From Enterococcus casseliflavus NBRC 100478 (GTDB lineage Bacteria; Bacillota; Bacilli; Lactobacillales; Enterococcaceae), in contig NZ_BCPT01000004.1 of NCBI RefSeq assembly GCF_001544095.1, positions 124,001 through 188,000 of the forward strand: a DNA stretch of 64,000 nt, written 5' to 3'. The stretch's first letter is position 1. Each line of letters begins with the position of its first letter. The notes beneath the pieces are model-generated. The model saw nothing but the letters and a program-made list of their open reading frames with translations. It did no database searches and had not been told where the DNA came from. Below, in pieces: positions 51,399 through 60,726 of the stretch. Made by a program: the position numbers and the translations under genes.

Positions 51399-52304
51399 AT
51401 GAAGAATAAAGGCGTTTATTTTGGGTTGTCTGCCTATGTATTATGGGGCTTGGTCACACTATATTGGAAAATAATCGTTGGGGTTTCGCCATTAGCAACG
51501 ATGTGCTACCGAATCGTGTGGTCCTTTGTTTTTATGGTGTTGTTTATCGTGCTTTCTGGGAAGAAAACGCAATTTTTACAAGAAGCGCGTCTGCTGTGGA
51601 AGAACAAAGCATTTGCTGGACTGATCGTTTTAGCTTCTGTGCTGATCTCCATCAACTGGTTCACCTTTATCTTCGCGGTGAGTGCGGGCCACGTGATGCA
51701 AGCCAGCTTAGGCTATTATATCAATCCGCTTGTCAATGTCTTGTTAGCGACCGTTTTTTTGAAGGAACGTCTTAGTCGTACTGGCATGCTGGCGTGTCTG
51801 CTGGCAAGTATCGGGGTGATCTTATTATCGATCCAAACAGGAACGATTCCTTATGCCTCACTGATCATGGCCTTTTCCTTTAGTACGTATGGCTTGATCA
51901 AAAAAAGGATCCCCATTAGTTCGGTTACTGGGTTAACGATCGAAACGATGGTGATTTTCCCCTTTGCCCTCGTGTATATTTTAGGATTTTCAACCGTCGG
52001 CTTTATGAATTATCCCTTGCAAACCAATCTCTTATTGATGGGTGCTGGGATCGTGACGGCTATTCCGCTATTGCTGTTTGCGGAAGCCGCGAAAAATGTT
52101 TCTTACATTACGCTTGGGTTTATTCAATACGTCAACCCGACAATCATGCTTTTGTTAGCCATCTTTTTGTTTCACGAAACCTATTCACTGGCCCAATTTT
52201 CCGCCTTTGCGTTTATTTGGCTGGGGATCGCTGTCTTCACCTATGGTACGTTAGGAACGGCGATGAAAGAGCGGCGCATGGGACAGCAAAGAAAGCAACT
52301 TTGA
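51399..52304 (+). CDS. rarD: RarD, EamA-family transporter
   Basis: A 301-residue protein with ten predicted helices in two EamA repeats. GVYFGLSAYVLWGLVTLYWK, LISINWFTFIFAVSAGHVMQ, ASLGYYINPLVNVLLATVFL and FIQYVNPTIMLLLAIFLFHE are characteristic of RarD, a DMT-superfamily permease first linked to chloramphenicol sensitivity. The true substrate is unknown. GGGAGA lies close before the ATG. It is monocistronic, followed by a clear terminator. Confidence 0.88.
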   Translation: MKNKGVYFGLSAYVLWGLVTLYWKIIVGVSPLATMCYRIVWSFVFMVLFIVLSGKKTQFLQEARLLWKNKAFAGLIVLASVLISINWFTFIFAVSAGHVMQASLGYYINPLVNVLLATVFLKERLSRTGMLACLLASIGVILLSIQTGTIPYASLIMAFSFSTYGLIKKRIPISSVTGLTIETMVIFPFALVYILGFSTVGFMNYPLQTNLLLMGAGIVTAIPLLLFAEAAKNVSYITLGFIQYVNPTIMLLLAIFLFHETYSLAQFSAFAFIWLGIAVFTYGTLGTAMKERRMGQQRKQL

Positions 52305-52310
52305 TACATT

Positions 52311-52343
52311 AGGAATGGCTGCAGCTGAGCCATTCCTTTTTTT
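52311..52343 (+). terminator. terminator of rarD
   Basis: AGGAATGGCT (52311-52320) pairs with AGCCATTCCT (52328-52337) with a seven-base loop and a T run. Confidence 0.9.
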
Positions 52344-52446
52344 ATTAAAAAACAACTCAATTTAGATAGTGAAGGAAGTTGCAAGGAGAATTGTTCAATG
52401 GTATAACAAAGGAAAAGCACGTTGCAGAAATTCTGATTGAAAAGGG

Positions 52447-52475
52447 TTGCATCTGCCACAGGGGTGTGTTATTAT
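52447..52475 (+). promoter_or_regulatory. promoter of the second beta-glucoside locus
   Basis: TTGCAT (52447-52452), 17 bases, TATTAT (52470-52475). The transcript begins just before the RAT site. Confidence 0.65.
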
Positions 52476-52486
52476 TCTTTCAGTTA

Positions 52487-52561
52487 CAAGGATTGTTACT
52501 GTTCGGCAGGCAAAACCAGAATTGACCGTAGCGCGCTAATGGGGAGATTCTAGGTTTTTTT
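52487..52561 (+). promoter_or_regulatory. RAT antiterminator site and terminator before the second licT-like gene
   Basis: The RAT consensus is at about 52489-52517 (GGATTGTTACTGTTCGGCAG and then GCAAAACC). The terminator pairs AACCAGAAT (52514-52522) with ATTCTAGGTT (52547-52556) and ends in T residues to 52561. The overlap of both structures is the standard BglG/LicT switch. Confidence 0.88.
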
Positions 52562-52582
52562 ATTTTGGAGTGAGGGAAAGCG

Positions 52583-53425
52583 ATGATTATTGGAAAAATT
52601 TTAAATAATAATGTCGTCATCTCGACCAATGATGCCGGTCAGGAAGTGATCTATATGGGTCGCGGCATTGCGTTTAAGAAAAAAGTCGGCGATCCAGTGG
52701 ATGAAGCCTTTGTCGAAAAAGAATTTGTGTTAAAGGATACCTTTACCGCAAATCAGTTTCAGCAATTGTTTTCAGACATTCCTGTGGAAGAAGTCGAAGC
52801 CGTCAAGCAAGTGGTGGATGATGCAGAAGCGTCCTTGGGGATCGAGCTGTCGCCAAATATTTATTTGACACTGACCGACCATATCCATTATGCGCTGGTT
52901 CGGGCACGTGAAGGCATTGAGCTGCCGAATCCATTGTTGTTTGAGACCCGCAAATTTTATCCGAAAGAGTATGCGGTTGCAGCAGATGCCGTTGCTTATT
53001 TTGAAAAAGTCTTCGGGATTTCATTGCCGGAATCGGAAATTGGCTTTATCGCCTTTCATATCGTCAATAGCGAACAAGCCAATGGTACGATGGAAACCAC
53101 GATGCAAGCGGTAGAGATCGTTCGTGACGTACTGGCGATCATCAGTCGTTTTTATGGACGAGTCTTTAACCTAGATTCCTTGAACTATCAACGGATCACC
53201 ACGCATTTACAGTATTTTGCGCAGCGCTATTTAAGCGATGAACTTTCGGGGGAAAAAGATGAATTTTTATTTGCCCTTGTGCAATCGAAGTACCCTAAAG
53301 CGTTTCAAACGGTCCAACGGATCAACGAGTACTTGATCAAAACCTACGACAAATCGATCGGTGAATCAGAAATGATCTACTTAACGATCCACATCGAACG
53401 TGTCGTCAATGATCAAACCAATTAA
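52583..53425 (+). CDS. licT: second BglG/LicT-family antiterminator
   Basis: A 280-residue paralogue of the regulator at 24.1 kb. It has the RNA-binding CAT domain (MGRGIAFKKKVGDPVDEAFV) and two PRDs with conserved His in LTDHIHYAL, AFHIVNS, TTHLQYFAQRY and TIHIERV. Phosphorylation by the PTS would set its ability to open the two RATs, one before its own gene and one after. The gene is preceded by GGAGTGAGG. Confidence 0.92.
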   Translation: MIIGKILNNNVVISTNDAGQEVIYMGRGIAFKKKVGDPVDEAFVEKEFVLKDTFTANQFQQLFSDIPVEEVEAVKQVVDDAEASLGIELSPNIYLTLTDHIHYALVRAREGIELPNPLLFETRKFYPKEYAVAADAVAYFEKVFGISLPESEIGFIAFHIVNSEQANGTMETTMQAVEIVRDVLAIISRFYGRVFNLDSLNYQRITTHLQYFAQRYLSDELSGEKDEFLFALVQSKYPKAFQTVQRINEYLIKTYDKSIGESEMIYLTIHIERVVNDQTN

Positions 53426-53438
53426 CATTCAATCATTA

Positions 53439-53539
53439 ACGGATTGTTACTGTCAGGCAGGCAATACCCAGATTGAAAAGACAACAGTCAGCGAGGAAAA
53501 GACTCGTTGGACGGTCGTTTTTTCAATCTGGGTTTTTTT
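53439..53539 (+). promoter_or_regulatory. second RAT and terminator, between licT and bglP
   Basis: A RAT lies at 53439-53468 (GGATTGTTACTGTCAGGCAG and then GCAATACC). Its 3' end overlaps a terminator in which 53466-53479 pairs perfectly with 53520-53533, followed by seven T residues. The permease is therefore controlled by its own antitermination step in addition to the one before licT. Confidence 0.92.
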
Positions 53540-53562
53540 ATTAAAAAAGGAGTGTTGAAAAA

Positions 53563-55434
53563 ATGAGTTCAAATAAAGAAATTGCAGTTCGCGTCCTCGA
53601 TGCGGTGGGCGGCAAAGAAAATGTCAACAGCGTGGTGCATTGTGCGACCCGCTTGCGTTTCAAATTAAAAGATGAGAACAAAGCGGATACGGCACGCTTG
53701 AATCAAGACGACGACGTGATCCAAGTCGTTCAAAGCGGCGGACAATACCAAGTGGTGATCGGCAGTCATGTCAGCGACGTTTACCGTGAATTGAATGGAG
53801 TAGCGAACTTCGATGGCGAAGCAGACAGCAAAGGCGACAAAGGCAACCTCTTGAATCAACTGGTGGATATTATTTCGTCGATTTTTACGCCATTTTTAGG
53901 CGCAATGGCAGGTGCCGGGGTCTTAAAAGGATTCTTGACGCTGGCAGTCACCTTGAATTGGCTGGCAGCTGATTCTGGGGTCTACACCGTATTGTATGCG
54001 ATTGCTGATGGGTTATTTACCTATTTACCAGTGATGTTGGCTTTTACTGCAGCGAAGAAGTTTCGTACCAATGAATTTCTAGCGGTTTCCTTAGCGATGG
54101 CATTGGTTCATCCAAATATTACCGCTTTGGCTGGACAAACCTTGAGTTTCTTAGGCCTCCCTGTCATTATTGGTGCGAGTGCTTATACGTCTTCCGTCAT
54201 TCCGATTATTTTAGCGGTCTTTTTACAAAGTTATGTGGAGCGTTTCTTTAAAAAAGTCATTCCTAGCTTCTTACAGATCATCTGCGTGCCTTTAGCGGTC
54301 TTCTTGATCATGGCGCCGTTGACCTTTATTGTCGTCGGTCCACTAGGAACGATTTTAGGAAACTTGTTAGGTAGTGCTTACGACAGCATTTACCACTTCA
54401 GCCCACTGATCGCTGGCGCTGTCATGGGTGGTTTATGGCAAGTCTTTGTGATGTTTGGCATGCACTGGGGCTTTGTACCGATCATGATGTTGAATCTCAG
54501 TCAAACCGGTGTCGATACCATGGTGCCGATGCTGTTGCCAGCTGTCCTTTCTCAAGGGGGTGCAGCGCTAGCAGTGTTCTTTATGACAAAAAATGTGAAA
54601 TTGAAAGGGTTGGCCCTTTCTTCAACGATCACCTCAATTTTTGGGATCACAGAACCGACGGTGTATGGGGTAACCTTGCCATTGAAAAAACCATTTATCG
54701 CCGCGTGTATCAGTGGTGCCATCGGGGGAGCCTTCATCGGCTTCAGCCAAGTCGAAAACTATACCTTTGGGTTAGTCAGCTTACTAAGTCTGCCTTCCTT
54801 TATCCCACAAGATACGAAAGATCTAAGTGGTCTGATCGCCGCTTCGATCGGAACGGCTATCGCTTTTGGCGCCGCGTTTGTCTTGACCTTCTTCTTACGT
54901 TTTGAAGATCAGCCAGCAACCGATGCCAGTGCAGCACCAGCAAAAGAGCCAGTTACACCCACCGATAGTTCGTCTAAAGAACGTGTGATCCTCAGCAGTC
55001 CGTTAGAAGGCAAAGTGGTTCCCTTAGCAGAAGTCAAAGACCAAGTCTTTTCTTCTGGTGCATTAGGAAAAGGTATCGCTATCGAACCAACTGTCGGGGC
55101 TTTATATGCGCCAGCAGATGGCACCATCACGACGCTCTTTCCTACCGGCCATGCCGTTGGTTTGACCACCACGGATGGAGCCGAAGTTCTGATGCATATT
55201 GGTATGGATACTGTGGAACTAGACGGCAAAGGCTTTGAGGTCTTTGTTAAACAAGACGATCAAGTCAAACGCGGCGATTTGTTAGTGAAGTTTGATCTAG
55301 ATACGATCAAAGCAGCTGGCTTATCCACGATCACACCGATCGTTGTGACGAACACCCCCCAATATTTAGATGTGATGGATATGAACCAAACCGATGTCTT
55401 GCAAGGAGAAGACTTCTTAGCCATCGTGAAATAA
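53563..55434 (+). CDS. bglP: second PTS beta-glucoside-type EIIBCA permease
   Basis: A 623-residue permease with EIIB Cys27 in VHCATRLRFK. The EIIC region has about ten helices (IFTPFLGAMAGAGVLKGFLT, FGITEPTVYGVTLPLKKPF). A Thr/Ser/Pro linker leads to an EIIA domain with its His in LMHIGMDTVEL. It is a paralogue of the permease at 24.9 kb. Unlike that operon, no phospho-beta-glucosidase follows; a terminator comes seven bases after the stop codon. The imported sugar phosphate must be processed by an enzyme encoded elsewhere, such as the BglA at 26.8 kb. Confidence 0.9.
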   Translation: MSSNKEIAVRVLDAVGGKENVNSVVHCATRLRFKLKDENKADTARLNQDDDVIQVVQSGGQYQVVIGSHVSDVYRELNGVANFDGEADSKGDKGNLLNQLVDIISSIFTPFLGAMAGAGVLKGFLTLAVTLNWLAADSGVYTVLYAIADGLFTYLPVMLAFTAAKKFRTNEFLAVSLAMALVHPNITALAGQTLSFLGLPVIIGASAYTSSVIPIILAVFLQSYVERFFKKVIPSFLQIICVPLAVFLIMAPLTFIVVGPLGTILGNLLGSAYDSIYHFSPLIAGAVMGGLWQVFVMFGMHWGFVPIMMLNLSQTGVDTMVPMLLPAVLSQGGAALAVFFMTKNVKLKGLALSSTITSIFGITEPTVYGVTLPLKKPFIAACISGAIGGAFIGFSQVENYTFGLVSLLSLPSFIPQDTKDLSGLIAASIGTAIAFGAAFVLTFFLRFEDQPATDASAAPAKEPVTPTDSSSKERVILSSPLEGKVVPLAEVKDQVFSSGALGKGIAIEPTVGALYAPADGTITTLFPTGHAVGLTTTDGAEVLMHIGMDTVELDGKGFEVFVKQDDQVKRGDLLVKFDLDTIKAAGLSTITPIVVTNTPQYLDVMDMNQTDVLQGEDFLAIVK

Positions 55435-55440
55435 GCAAAA

Positions 55441-55485
55441 AAAACCCGATCCTCGACTGAATATCAGCAAGGATCGGGTTTTTTG
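55441..55485 (+). terminator. terminator of the second beta-glucoside locus
   Basis: AAAACCCGATCCT (55441-55453) pairs perfectly with AGGATCGGGTTTT (55470-55482), with further T residues. Confidence 0.92.
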
Positions 55486-55621
55486 TAAGAAAATAAGGCG
55501 CAGTTGCCCTTCTCGCTTGCCTGACACGGTAGCAAACGCTTGTCACAGCGCGAGTTAAGGGCAAGACCAACATCAGGAACGCCTGCTCAGGGAAAACCCG
55601 AACATTCTTGGGGACTGCTCC

Positions 55622-56293
55622 TTACACATGGCTTAAATTTTCGGCAAGCGACTCTAAAGCGGGGAAATCGAGAATCGCATAGCCCTGTTTTTGTTTTTCG
55701 ATCAGCTTGTCTTCCCGAAAGCTGGTAAAGGTTCGCAGCAGGTGGCGATAGCTGACATTCAAGATCGCGGCACAGGTGGTCAACTGAAAGGAAAAGTGTT
55801 GATTTTCTTGATGCGCAAGAATAAATTTGGCCAACCGTGTCTCTACAGGTTCCGTCAATGAATTCGCTAAGTTGATCCCCGAATTCAAGCGGGAACTTAG
55901 CAACTGACAGATGGTTTGCAAAAAGCGGACGTCTTGTTGCAAGGTGTTGCGGTAGCGATTCAAAGGGATGCAGACGCAGACGCAAGCAGAAGCGGCTTTG
56001 ACACTGCTTTTCGGCAAGAGTTCCCACAAAGAGGAAGCTTCCCCTAAAGGTGCAGCCGGCTTAGCGTAATCAATACAAATCGTTTGGGTATCCGAAGAGA
56101 AGGAGTAGACCATCACGGTTCCTTCTACGAGAAAATACAAGTATTCAGAAGGCGTGCCCGTTCGAATCAGGTGCTCTTCTTTTTCAAAGGAATGCAAAGT
56201 GGCCATCGCTAACAAATCATTGTCCATATAAGATTGCAGATCGTATGTGTCAATGTAATTACTGAGGCGTGCGGTATCATCGATTTTTTTCAT
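55622..56293 (-). CDS. Crp/Fnr-family transcriptional regulator
   Basis: A 223-residue regulator with a cyclic-nucleotide-binding-like domain (EHLIRTGTPSEYLYFLVEGT, AKPAAPLGEASSLWEL), a dimer helix, and a helix-turn-helix with LTTCAAILNVSYRHLLRTFT. The overall form resembles the YeiL group. The Arg of cAMP-binding CRP is absent, and no Fnr-type N-terminal Cys cluster is present; the middle has ASACVCVCIPLN. It is divergent from the phosphonate-type importer, with 196 bases between the start codons, so it may regulate that operon. Confidence 0.8.
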   Translation of the reverse strand: MKKIDDTARLSNYIDTYDLQSYMDNDLLAMATLHSFEKEEHLIRTGTPSEYLYFLVEGTVMVYSFSSDTQTICIDYAKPAAPLGEASSLWELLPKSSVKAASACVCVCIPLNRYRNTLQQDVRFLQTICQLLSSRLNSGINLANSLTEPVETRLAKFILAHQENQHFSFQLTTCAAILNVSYRHLLRTFTSFREDKLIEKQKQGYAILDFPALESLAENLSHV

Positions 56294-56421
56294 GGGAATC
56301 AGCCACTCCTGAATGGTTTTCTTTAAGTATAGCTTAGTTCCCCTTTTGACTCAACACGAACGATAAATAAAAACTAATGTAAATTGTATGTAAAAATAAG
56401 GTAAAATAGGACATGTGTCAC

Positions 56422-56449
56422 TTCATTTTGACGGGATACTTGGTATGAT
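56422..56449 (+). promoter_or_regulatory. extended -10 promoter of the phosphonate-type operon
   Basis: TGGTATGAT (56441-56449) is an extended -10; a weak -35, TTCATT, lies 16 bases upstream at 56422-56427. Upstream sequence TGTGTCACTTCATTTTGACG loosely resembles a Crp-type site, which would fit an activator encoded divergently. Confidence 0.5.
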
Positions 56450-56489
56450 TTGAATGTAAGAATGCTTCAAACCATTAGGAGGAGAAAAA

Positions 56490-57422
56490 ATGCCATTGAA
56501 ACGAATTGTTAAAGGAATGTTAGGAATTGCGTTAGTTGCCGCATTGACCGGCTGTGGGAATGGGAGCAGCAGCAGCGACAGCAGTGCCGCAGCCGAAAAA
56601 GAAAAGCTGGTGGTACAATTCGTACCGACCAATAATGACGGCTCGATGCAAGCCAAAGCAAAACCGTTTGCTGAGTATTTATCAAAAAAATTAGACCGTG
56701 AAGTAGAAGTAACGTTAGCAACGGATTATTCGACGATCGTAGAAGCTATGGCTTCTGGACAAGTTGATTTAGGGATCATGCCGCCAGCCGCTTATGTTCA
56801 AGCCAAAGACATGGATGCAGCTGAAGCGATTTTGACTTCTCAATTAGGTGCTTATGATCCAGAGACGGGCTTGCCATTAGAAGGGGAAAAAACCAATACC
56901 TTCAAAGGGGAGATCTTGGTCCGTGCGGATAGCGACATGACAGAATTGACGGACTTAAAAGGGAAAAAAATCGCTACATTGAGTCCAAACTCTGCTAGCG
57001 GCTATATTTACCCAGTTGCCGAGTTGAAAGATGCAGGAGTTGATCCAACGACGGATGCTACATTAACGACCGTGAATGATATTCCAAGTGAGATCACTGC
57101 AGTCTTGAATGGTCAGATGGACGCCGCCTTTGTGTTCCAAGGGGCACGAAATGTCTTTGCGTCAAGCTTCCCAGACAACGACTTATTCAAAGACCTAAAA
57201 GTCCTTTACTTGACCGAAGGGGATATTCCAAATGACGCCATTGCCGTCCAACCATCAATGGATGCTGAACTAAAAGAGCAGATCAAAGAAGTGTTCTTGA
57301 ACATGGCAGATGATGAAGAGGGTGCCGAAGCAATGAGCTTGTGGGGACACCAAGGGTATGAAGAAGCAGCAGATTCTGCTTACGATACCATTCGCGATTA
57401 TACACAACGAGCAGCAGAGTAA
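56490..57422 (+). CDS. phnD: phosphonate/phosphate-ester ABC transporter binding lipoprotein (PhnD-like)
   Basis: A 310-residue lipoprotein with signal GIALVAALTGCGNGSSSS (Cys near residue 22). The mature domain matches the PhnD family: LVVQFVPTNNDGSMQAKAKP at the start, YSTIVEAMASGQVDLGIMPP, and KIATLSPNSASGYIYPVAEL, where Ser/Thr residues bind the phosphonate. It captures phosphonates, phosphite or phosphate esters outside the membrane. AGGAGG precedes the ATG. A 160-base gap, with possible attenuating structure, precedes the ATPase gene. Confidence 0.88.
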   Translation: MPLKRIVKGMLGIALVAALTGCGNGSSSSDSSAAAEKEKLVVQFVPTNNDGSMQAKAKPFAEYLSKKLDREVEVTLATDYSTIVEAMASGQVDLGIMPPAAYVQAKDMDAAEAILTSQLGAYDPETGLPLEGEKTNTFKGEILVRADSDMTELTDLKGKKIATLSPNSASGYIYPVAELKDAGVDPTTDATLTTVNDIPSEITAVLNGQMDAAFVFQGARNVFASSFPDNDLFKDLKVLYLTEGDIPNDAIAVQPSMDAELKEQIKEVFLNMADDEEGAEAMSLWGHQGYEEAADSAYDTIRDYTQRAAE

Positions 57423-57582
57423 AAAATCAGGGATTGCGGTAGAAGGATAACGGGACACGGAGATGTGCAGCGATTTACTAGGGGAATAGGTGGAATACGC
57501 AGTACCAGTGCATTTTTTAGTGAGATAGACCGTGACCGATTGGGGAAACTTTGCCGCGGTCCCTACATAATGGAGAAAACAG

Positions 57583-58374
57583 ATGATAACTTTTGAGAAT
57601 GTATCCAAAGTCTACCCAAATGGGGTCAAAGGATTACAGAACATAGATGTAACGATTGAGCAAGGTGAATTTGTGGCCATCATTGGCTTGAGCGGTGCTG
57701 GTAAGAGTACCTTTTTGCGCTCGATCAATCGCTTAGTGCCAATCACTGAAGGAGATATCCGAGTAGACGGCAAATCAGTCACGAAAGCCAATAAAAAAGA
57801 ATTGCGCTTGATTCGTCGACAAATCGGATTGATCTCGCAAAGCTTCAATTTGGTCAAACGCAGTACCGTTCAAAAAAATGTTTTGTCTGGGCGTTTGGGG
57901 TATTACGGGACCTGGAAAAGTATTTTAGGGTTGTTTACGAAAGAAGACTACGAAAGAACGAAAGAAGCGCTAGCGACTGTCGGCTTGTCAGACAAACTGC
58001 AAACGAGAAGTGACCAGTTGAGTGGTGGGCAACAGCAGCGGGTATCCATCGCCCGTGCCTTGGTCCAACAAGCGCCGGTGATTTTAGCAGATGAACCCGT
58101 GGCATCACTAGATCCCATCACGACAGAGAAAGTGATGGAGGATCTGAAGAAGATCAATCAAGAAATGGGCAAAACGATTGTCATCAATCTGCATTCGATT
58201 CCCTTGGCTCGTCAGTATGCGACAAGGATCATTGCCTTAAAAGCAGGTGCGATCGTTTTTGACGGCAACGCAGCCGCTTTGACAGATCAGCGTTTAGAAC
58301 AAATCTATGGCAAAGCAATTTTTGAAGAAAAGGCAGGAGAAATCGATGAAACTGAAAGAAACAGTTCATTTTAA
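57583..58374 (+). CDS. phnC: phosphonate-type ABC transporter ATPase
   Basis: A 263-residue ATPase of the PhnC group: Walker [18 protein letters not shown], signature [18 protein letters not shown], Walker [14 protein letters not shown] and switch His in [12 protein letters not shown]. It drives the two permeases that follow. A ribosome site AATGGAG is present. Its 3' end overlaps the first permease gene by 29 bases. Confidence 0.92.
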   Translation: MITFENVSKVYPNGVKGLQNIDVTIEQGEFVAIIGLSGAGKSTFLRSINRLVPITEGDIRVDGKSVTKANKKELRLIRRQIGLISQSFNLVKRSTVQKNVLSGRLGYYGTWKSILGLFTKEDYERTKEALATVGLSDKLQTRSDQLSGGQQQRVSIARALVQQAPVILADEPVASLDPITTEKVMEDLKKINQEMGKTIVINLHSIPLARQYATRIIALKAGAIVFDGNAAALTDQRLEQIYGKAIFEEKAGEIDETERNSSF

Positions 58375-59125
58375 TTGGTACAAACACCTGCTGCTGGTTC
58401 TTTTATTGCTGCTCTTTTTTCAAAGCAGTGCCTGGATCACAGGGGCTGATTTTGCCCAAGTGTGGTCGAATCGCAGCCAGATGACGGCTTTCATGGCTCG
58501 CTTTTTGCACCCAGACTTTAGTTATCTACCGCAACTGATGATGCCCTTGATCAAGACATTGCAGATGTCCTTTTTAGGCACCGTTTTAGGAGTAGTCGCA
58601 GCGATACCGGTGAGTCTGTTGGCGACAACAGTCGTGACAGAAAGCCGTTGGGTCTCGGTGCCGATGCGTTTTCTCTTAGGGCTGGTGCGGACGATCCCCA
58701 ATCTATTGTTGGCGGCATTGTTCGTAGCGATTTTTGGGATCGGTGAAGCCACTGGTGTTTTGACCATCGCGGTCTTTACCTTTGGTATGGTTTCACAGCT
58801 GATGTTTCAAGCGATCGAAACCATTGATTTTGCGCCGATCGAAGCAGCAGCAGCGGTAGGAGCGAATAAATTTCAAGTGACCGTTTGGGCGATCATTCCC
58901 CAAGTCATCAGCCAGTTTGCCAGCTATACTTTTTATGCCTTTGAAGTCAATGTTCGAGCTTCGACGGTGTTAGGGTATGTTGGTGCCGGCGGGATCGGGG
59001 TCATCTTGAACGCCTCATTGGCATTGTTGAATTATGAGCGGGTCTCGATCATTATCTTGACGATTTTGCTGACGGTAGCGATCGTTGATTTTCTCAGTGA
59101 GCGGGTAAGGAGGTCTTTCCTATGA
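58346..59125 (+). CDS. phnE: phosphonate-type ABC permease 1
   Basis: A 259-residue permease with about six helices. The BPD_transp_1 signature and the EAA-like loop are [40 protein letters not shown] and [19 protein letters not shown] are typical of PhnE. ATG 58346 is preceded by GGCAGGAGA and overlaps the ATPase gene, so translation is coupled. It would form a heterodimer with permease 2. Confidence 0.9.
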   Translation: MKLKETVHFNWYKHLLLVLLLLLFFQSSAWITGADFAQVWSNRSQMTAFMARFLHPDFSYLPQLMMPLIKTLQMSFLGTVLGVVAAIPVSLLATTVVTESRWVSVPMRFLLGLVRTIPNLLLAALFVAIFGIGEATGVLTIAVFTFGMVSQLMFQAIETIDFAPIEAAAAVGANKFQVTVWAIIPQVISQFASYTFYAFEVNVRASTVLGYVGAGGIGVILNASLALLNYERVSIIILTILLTVAIVDFLSERVRRSFL

Positions 59126-59904
59126 TGATCAGAGAAGTGAAGAAAACGACTTGGCTGTTATGGGGACTCTTTGCTATCTTACTGGCATTATCTGCAGCGA
59201 CGCTGGATTATTCCGGATTGAGTACTTTTTCCTTAGCGATGGGAAGAGATGTCCTGCAAGGGTTGAGTCAGCCAGACTGGTCTTTCTTTTACGACGGTAG
59301 CGGGGAGGATCTGTGGAGCTTATTGTTACTGACGATCGGGATCGCTTGTCTAGGAACGATGATCGCAACAGTCTGCGCGATACCGGTGACCTTGCTGAGT
59401 GCCGCCAACCTATGGTCTTCTGCACCGTGGGTCGCAAAAATCGGCAAAATGATCTGCAATATCTTGCGGGCATTTCCCGAGCTGGTTTATGCGATTATTT
59501 TTGTCCGTGTGGTAGGTCCAGGACCTTTTGCTGGAGTTATGGCGATCGGTGTCCACCAGATCGGTATGCTGGGCAAGTTGTTTACCGAAGAAATGGAAGC
59601 CATGGATGAGCGCTTGACGGAAGAGATGCAAGCCGTCGGTGCCAACTTTTGGCAGACGATGTTTTTCGTGCGGGTCCCTTACTTAGCGCCTATCTATAGT
59701 TCCTTTGCACTGAATCATTTTGAAATTGCGGTCCGCAGTGCGGCAACGTTAGGGTTAGTCGGTGCTGGCGGGATCGGTGCACCATTGATTTTTGCTATTC
59801 AAACCAGAACCTGGAGCAAGGTAAGTATTATTTTGTTGGGCGTCGTTGTGACCGTCTTCTTATTAGACCAGTTGACTGGAATCATCAGAAAGAAATTGAG
59901 ATAA
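59122..59904 (+). CDS. phnE: phosphonate-type ABC permease 2
   Basis: A 260-residue permease, paralogous to the preceding one, with the EAA-like loop EEMQAVGANFWQTMFFVRVP and end VRSAATLGLVGAGGIGAPLI. The ATG overlaps the upstream stop. RNILRAFPELVYAIIFVRVV corresponds to the substrate-path helix of the family. Two distinct PhnE proteins are a common arrangement of Firmicutes phosphonate-type importers. Confidence 0.9.
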   Translation: MMIREVKKTTWLLWGLFAILLALSAATLDYSGLSTFSLAMGRDVLQGLSQPDWSFFYDGSGEDLWSLLLLTIGIACLGTMIATVCAIPVTLLSAANLWSSAPWVAKIGKMICNILRAFPELVYAIIFVRVVGPGPFAGVMAIGVHQIGMLGKLFTEEMEAMDERLTEEMQAVGANFWQTMFFVRVPYLAPIYSSFALNHFEIAVRSAATLGLVGAGGIGAPLIFAIQTRTWSKVSIILLGVVVTVFLLDQLTGIIRKKLR

Positions 59905-59908
59905 ACCT

Positions 59909-60721
59909 ATGAATGTATTGCATATATCAGATATCCATTTTCGAGAAAGTTACCTGCCTTGTGAAGAAGGGTATCAAGGAATGCTGGCAGCTATGCAAAA
60001 TCCCTTGATTCCTCTTGAAGAGTGTATCCAAGATGCCAAGGCGCGAGTAGCGATCGATTTGGTGGTGATCAGTGGCGATTTGACCGAAGATGGCGCGCCT
60101 GCCGATTATGCCTCTTTGAAGCGATATTTAGAAAAAGCCTTTGGCTCAGTGCCCATCGTAGTAACGCTAGGTAATCATGATATCAAACGGCATTTTCGCC
60201 AAGGCTGGCAAGGCAAGTCAGTAGAAACCGCCAGTGATACACCTTTTAATCAAGTCTATGAAACGGAGACATTGGCGATCGTGACTTTCGATAATTCCTG
60301 CTATGGCTATGCCAACGGTATCGTGGATGAGCGACAGTTTGAATGGCTGCAAGCCACGCTGGCGCAGCTCAAAGAGAAAAAGATCGTTTTTGTGACGCAC
60401 CATCATTTGTTGCCCGACCAAGCAAGCACGCCGGCATGGGCCGGTGCCAATCGTTTGGTGGCATTATTGCAGCAGTATCAAATCTCTTGTATTCTCAGTG
60501 GACATACCCATCATGCGTTTACGGGAACGATCGCAGGGATTCCTTACTATACTGTGGCAAGTATGTCGTTTGTCGGGGAAGATGAAGGCGATGGGATGGT
60601 CCGTTTTGAAGAACGCTATGGATACAATTTGTATCGTTTTGAGGAAGGTGCATTGGTTCATCAATCCTCAGAAAACTATCGACCAAACCGTGTATTGATG
60701 CGGGTCAACATGCAAGGATAA
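59909..60721 (+). CDS. metallophosphoesterase (class III phosphodiesterase type)
   Basis: A 270-residue calcineurin-like phosphoesterase with all metal motifs: VLHISDIHFRE, VVISGDLTEDG, TLGNHDIKR, VTHHHLLP and LSGHTHHAF. This arrangement is that of the Icc/CpdA and GpdQ group, which hydrolyses cyclic nucleotides or phosphodiesters such as glycerophosphodiesters. It starts five bases after the second permease and ends the operon. Being linked to a phosphonate/phosphate-ester importer, it probably releases usable phosphate from the imported compound; no C-P lyase gene is present. Confidence 0.85.
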   Translation: MNVLHISDIHFRESYLPCEEGYQGMLAAMQNPLIPLEECIQDAKARVAIDLVVISGDLTEDGAPADYASLKRYLEKAFGSVPIVVTLGNHDIKRHFRQGWQGKSVETASDTPFNQVYETETLAIVTFDNSCYGYANGIVDERQFEWLQATLAQLKEKKIVFVTHHHLLPDQASTPAWAGANRLVALLQQYQISCILSGHTHHAFTGTIAGIPYYTVASMSFVGEDEGDGMVRFEERYGYNLYRFEEGALVHQSSENYRPNRVLMRVNMQG

Positions 60722-60726
60722 AAAAT

